Source of the DNA: Xestospongia bergquistia
Lineage: Eukaryota; Porifera; Demospongiae; Haplosclerida; Petrosiidae
Assembly: GCA_963965975.1 (NCBI GenBank)
Contig: OZ014417.1
Location: forward strand, 4,941,821-5,005,820
DNA: 64,000 nt
Direction: 5' to 3'
Positions 59,801 to 64,000 of the stretch are shown here, in pieces; the stretch's first letter is position 1, and each line of letters begins with the position of its first letter. Under the pieces are notes generated by a model that was not told where the DNA came from, made no database searches, and saw only the letters and a program-made list of their open reading frames with translations. The translations under genes were made by a program, and so were the position numbers.

Positions 59801-62800
59801 TTAACGGTCTAAAGTCTTTAAGTTAAAGACTTTAGAAGGTTTAGCCTATTGAGAGCTTTTTTAAAGTAAACTGCTCAGTCTAAAGGACTTTATGGCACTA
59901 ACTAAATAAACAGCTATTAACAGTTTAGTAAGGTAGTTTGCATTTACGCTCTAAAGTCTTTAAGTTAAAGACGTTAAAAGGTTTAGACTATTTGAGAGAA
60001 GTTTATAAAGTAAACTGCTCAGTCTAAAGGACTTCATGGCACTAACTGAATAAACAGCTATTAACAGTTTAGTAAGTTGGTTTGCATTAACGCTCTAAAG
60101 TCTTTAAGTTAAAGACTTTAGAAGGTTTAGACTATTGAGAGAAGTTTATAAAGTAAACTGCTCAGTCTAAAGGACTTTATGGCACTAACTAAATAAACAG
60201 CTATTAGCAGTTTAGTAAGTTAATTTGCATTAATACTCTAAAGTCTTTAAGTTAAAGACTTTAGAAGGTTTAGACTATTGAGAGAAGTTTATAAAGTAAA
60301 CTGCTCAGTCTAAAGGACTTTATGGCACTAACGAAAGAAGTGGCTATTAACAGTTTAGTAAGTTAGTTTGCATTAACGCTCTAAAGTCTTTAAGTTAAAG
60401 ACTTTAGAGGTTTGGACTATTGAGAGAAGTTTATAAAGTAAACTGCTCAGTCTAAAGGACTTTATGGCACTAACTAAATAAACAGCTATTAACAGTTTAG
60501 TAAGTTAGTTTGCATTAACGCTCTAAAGTCTTTAAGTCAAAGACTTTAGAGGTTTAGACTAATGAGAGTAGTTTATAAAGTAAACTGCTTAGTCTAAAGG
60601 ACTTTATGGCACTAAGTAAATAAACTAATGAGAGAAGTTTATAAAGTAAACTGCTCAGTCTAAAGGACTTTATGGCACTAACTAAATAAACAGCTATTAA
60701 CAGTTTAGTAAGATAGTTTGCATTAACGCTCTAAAGTCTTTAAGTTAAAGACTTTAGAATGTTTAGACTATTGAGAGAAGTTTATAAAGTAAACTGCTCA
60801 GTCTAAAGGACTTTATGGCACTAACTAAATAAACAGCTATTAACAGTTTAGTAAGTTAGTTTGTATTAACGCTCTAAAGTCTTTAAGTTAAAGACTTTAG
60901 AAGGTTTAGACTGTTGAGAGATTTTTTTAAAGTAACTGCTCAGTGTAAAGGACTTTATGGCACTAAATAAATAAACAGCTATTAGCAGTTTAGTAAGTTA
61001 GTTTGCATTAACGCTGTAAAGTCTTAAAAATAAAGACTTTAGTAGGTTTAGACTATTGAGAGAAGTTTATAATGTAAACTGCTCAGTCTAAAGGACTTTA
61101 TGGCACTAACTAAATAAAGAGCTATTAACACTTTAGTAAGTTAGTTTGCATTAACGCTCTAAAGTCTTTAAGATAAGAACTTTAGAAGTTTTAGACTATT
61201 GAGGTAAAGTAAACTGCTCAGTCTAAAGGACTTTATGGCACTAACTAAATAAACAGCTATTAACAGTTTAGTAAGTTAGTTTGCATTAACGCTCTAAAGT
61301 CTTTAAGTTAAACACTTTAGAAGGTTTAGACTATTGAGAGAAGTTTATAAAGTAAACTGCTCAGTCTAAAGGACTTTATGGCACTAACTAAACAAACAGC
61401 TATTAACAGTTTAGTAAGTTTGTTTGCATTAACGCTCTAAAGTCTTTAAGTTAAAGACTTGAGAAGGTTTAGACTATTGAGAGAAGTTTATAAAGTAAAC
61501 TGCTCAGTCGAAAGGACTTTATGGCACTAACTAAAGAAGTGGCTATTAACAGCTTAGTAAGTTAGTTTGCATTAACGCTCTAAAGTCCTTAAGTTAAAGA
61601 CTTTAGAGGTTTGGACTATTGAGAGAAGTTTATAAAGTAAACTGTTCAGTCTAAAGGACTTTATGGGACTAACTAAATAAACCGCTATTAACAGTTTAGT
61701 AAGTTAGTTTGCATTAACGCTCTAAAGTCTTTAAGTTAAAGACTTTAGAAGGTTTAGACTATTGAGAGAAGTTTATAAAGTAAACTGCTCTGTCTAAAGG
61801 ACTTTATGGCACTGACTAAATAAACAGCTATTAACAGTTTAGTAAGTTAGTTTGCATTAACGCTCTAAAGTCTTTAAGTTAAGGACTTTAGAAGGTTTAG
61901 ACTATTGAGAGATTTTTTTAAAGTAAACTGCTCAGTCTAAAGGACTTTATGGCACTAACTAAATAAAGAGCTATTAACAGTTTAGTAAGTTAATTTGCAT
62001 TAATACTCTAAAGTCTTTAAGTTAAAGACTTTAGAAGGTTTAGACTATTGAGAGAAGTTTATAAAGTAAACTGCTCAGTCTAAAGGACTTTATGGCACTA
62101 ACTAAAGAAGTGGCTATTAACAGTTTAGTAAGTTAGTTTGCATTAACGCTCTAAAGTCTTTAAGTTAAAGACTTTAGAGGTTTGGACTATTGGGAGAAGT
62201 TTATAAAGTAAACTGTTCAGTCTAAAGGACTTTATGGCACTAACTAAATAAACAGCTATTAACAGTTTAGTAAGTTAGTTTGCATTAATGCTCTAAAGTC
62301 TTTAAGTTAAAGACTTTAGAGGTTTAGACTATTGAGACATTTTTTTAAAGTAAACTGCTCAGTCTAAAGGACTTTATGGCACTAAGTAAATAAACAGCTA
62401 TTAGCAGTTTAGTAAGTTAATTTATATTAATACTCTAAAGTCTTTAAGTTAAAGACTTTAGAAGGTTTAGACTATTGAGAGAAGTTTATAAAGTAAACTG
62501 CTCAGTCTAAAGGACTTTATGTCACTAACAAAAGAAGTGGCTATTAACAGTTTAGTAAGTTAGTTTGCATTAACGCTCTAAAGTCTTTAAGTTAAAGACT
62601 TTAGAGGTTTGGACTATTGAGAGAAATTTATAAAGTAAACTGTTCAGTCTAAAGGACTTTATGGCACTAACTAAATAAACAGCTATTAACAGTTTAGTAA
62701 GTTAGTTTGCATTAACGCTCTAAAGTCTTTAAGTTAAAGACTTTAGAGGTTTAGACTATTGAGACATTCTTTCAAAGTAAACTGCTCAGTCTAAAGGACT

Positions 62801-64000
62801 TTATGCCAGAAACTAAATAAAGAGCTATTAGCAGTTTAGTAAGGTAGTTTGCATTAAAGCTGTAAAGTCTTAAAAATAAAGACTTAAGTGGGTTTAGACT
62901 ATTGAGAGAAGTTTATAATGTAAACTGCTCAGTCTAAAGGACTTTATGGCACTAACTAAATAAAGAGCTATTAACAATTTAGTAAGTTAGTTTGCATTAA
63001 CGCTCTAATGTCTTTAAGATAAAGACTTTAGAAGTTTTAGACTATTGAGGTAAAGTAAACTGCTCAGTATAAAGGACTTTATGGCACTAACAAAATAAAC
63101 AGCTTTTCACGGTTTTGTAAGTTAGTTTGCGTTAACGCTCTAAAGTCTTTAAGTTAAAGACTTTAGAAGTTTTTGACTATTGAGAGAAGTTAGCAAAATA
63201 AACTGCTCAGTCTAAAGGACTTTATGGCACTAACTAAATAAACAGCTATTAACAGTTTAGTAAGTTAGTTTGCATTAACGCTCTAAAGTCTTTAAGTTAA
63301 AGACTTTAGAAGGTTTAGACTATTGAGAGAAGTTTATAAAGTAAACTGCTCAGTCTAAAGGACTTTATCGCACTAACTAAAGATTTGCTATTAACAGTTT
63401 AGTAAGTTTGTTTCCATTAATGCTCTAAAGTCTTTAAGTTAAAGACTTTAGAAGGCTTAGACTATTGAGAGAAGTTGATGAAGTAAACTGCTCAGTCTAA
63501 AGGACTTTATGGCATTAACTAAATAAACAGCTATTAACAGTTTAGTAAGATAGTTTACATTAACGCTTTAAAGTCTTTAAGTTAACGACTTTAGAAGGTT
63601 TAGACTATTTGAGAGAAGTTTATAAAGTAAACTGCTCAGTCTAAAGGACTTTATGGCACTAACTAAATAAACAGCTATTAACAGTTTAGGAAGTTAGTTT
63701 GCATTAACGCTCTAAAGTCTTTAAGTTAACGACTTTAGAATGTTTAGACTAATGAGAGAAGTTTATAAAGTAAACTGCTCAGTCTAAAGGACTTTATGGC
63801 ACTAACTAAATAAACAACTATTAACAGTTTAGTAAGTTAGTTTGCATTAACGCTCTAAAGTCTTTAAGTTAAAGACTTTAGAAGGTTTAGACTATTGAGA
63901 GAAGTTTGTAAAGTAAACTGCTCAGTCTAAAGTACTTTATGGCACTAACTAAATAAACAGCTATTAACAGTTTAGTAAGTTAGTTTGCATTAACGCTCTA

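Larger units (their letters stand above)
47112..64000. repeat. array C: 143-bp satellite, roughly 100 monomers
   Basis: 'gtttgcattaacgctctaaa' recurs at 47362, 47505, 47648 and 47791, giving a 143-bp period that continues to the window's end. A typical monomer has 'taaagtctttaagttaaaga', 'ggtttagactattgagagaa', 'gtaaactgctcagtctaaag' and 'ctaactaaataaacagctat', plus 'agtaagttagtttgcattaa'. Monomers differ by scattered substitutions and small indels. Shortened monomers (for example 'aaacagcttagtaag' at 49622, 51319 and 54029) mark higher-order repeats. It carries no genes. It is interrupted once, at 55139-57102. Confidence 0.97.

Noticed and set aside
47112..64000. Regular repeats considered as a CRISPR-like array
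   Set aside because: Monomers are contiguous with no unique spacers, the genome is eukaryotic, and the period is 143 bp; it is satellite DNA.

Overview
The window is animal (metazoan) nuclear DNA, AT-rich and dominated by repeats. Intron-containing genes with very short introns (about 45-60 bp) and small exons, animal-type DNA transposons (piggyBac, hAT, a TTAA-inserting fold-back), HECT and USP/ULP protease sequences and a P2X7-'ballast'-like gene suggest a marine invertebrate. A demosponge fits best (tiny introns, AT-rich), but that placement is inference. No bacterial features (operons, ribosome binding sites, CRISPR) are present, and almost every mobile-element gene is broken.

Layout. 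1-830: relic of a Ty3/Gypsy-type Pol C-terminus (- strand) and a duplicated 55-bp motif. 840-5450: diverged tandem array A (unit about 145 bp). It is interrupted by two copies of a long-TIR MITE with 9-10 bp target duplications and by a 663-bp TTAA-flanked piggyBac-type MITE. 5755-28895: array B, about 23 kb of 240-480 bp units. It contains a nearly intact piggyBac transposase pseudogene (6913-8561), a RecQ-like helicase fragment, copies of a captured glycosyltransferase-like exon, further MITE copies, 37-bp expansions and a recent 1.55-kb tandem duplication. 28900-35700: mostly gene-poor AT-rich DNA with two hAT elements that have perfect 8-bp target duplications (30843-31324 and 33914-34774), and a minisatellite.

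35765-41898: the most interesting locus. It is a + strand multi-exon gene whose splice phases join into a continuous frame of about 475 codons. The frame first shows the C-terminal half of a USP-type deubiquitinase (His box GHYTA) and then a ULP1/SENP-type protease fold (W-L, H-W, D). No catalytic cysteine could be found for either. A piggyBac element (38860-41703) sits in the TTAA of its penultimate exon; counting the TTAA once restores the frame.

42770-43925: relic of a reverse-transcriptase-type retroelement C-terminus. 44680-47110: two inverted copies of HECT ubiquitin-ligase C-terminal exons flanking a broken integrase-type (DDE) transposase. 47112-64000: array C, a 143-bp satellite with roughly 100 monomers, internal palindromes and higher-order repeats. 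It is interrupted by a 1,964-bp fold-back element (55139-57102) with arms of about 640 bp. That element carries a broken gene with a P2X7 C-terminal ballast-like domain, and the satellite holds a paralogous empty site for it at 58675.

Little here looks like active coding sequence except possibly the USP/ULP gene (now interrupted) and the HECT C-terminal exon at 46490-46759.
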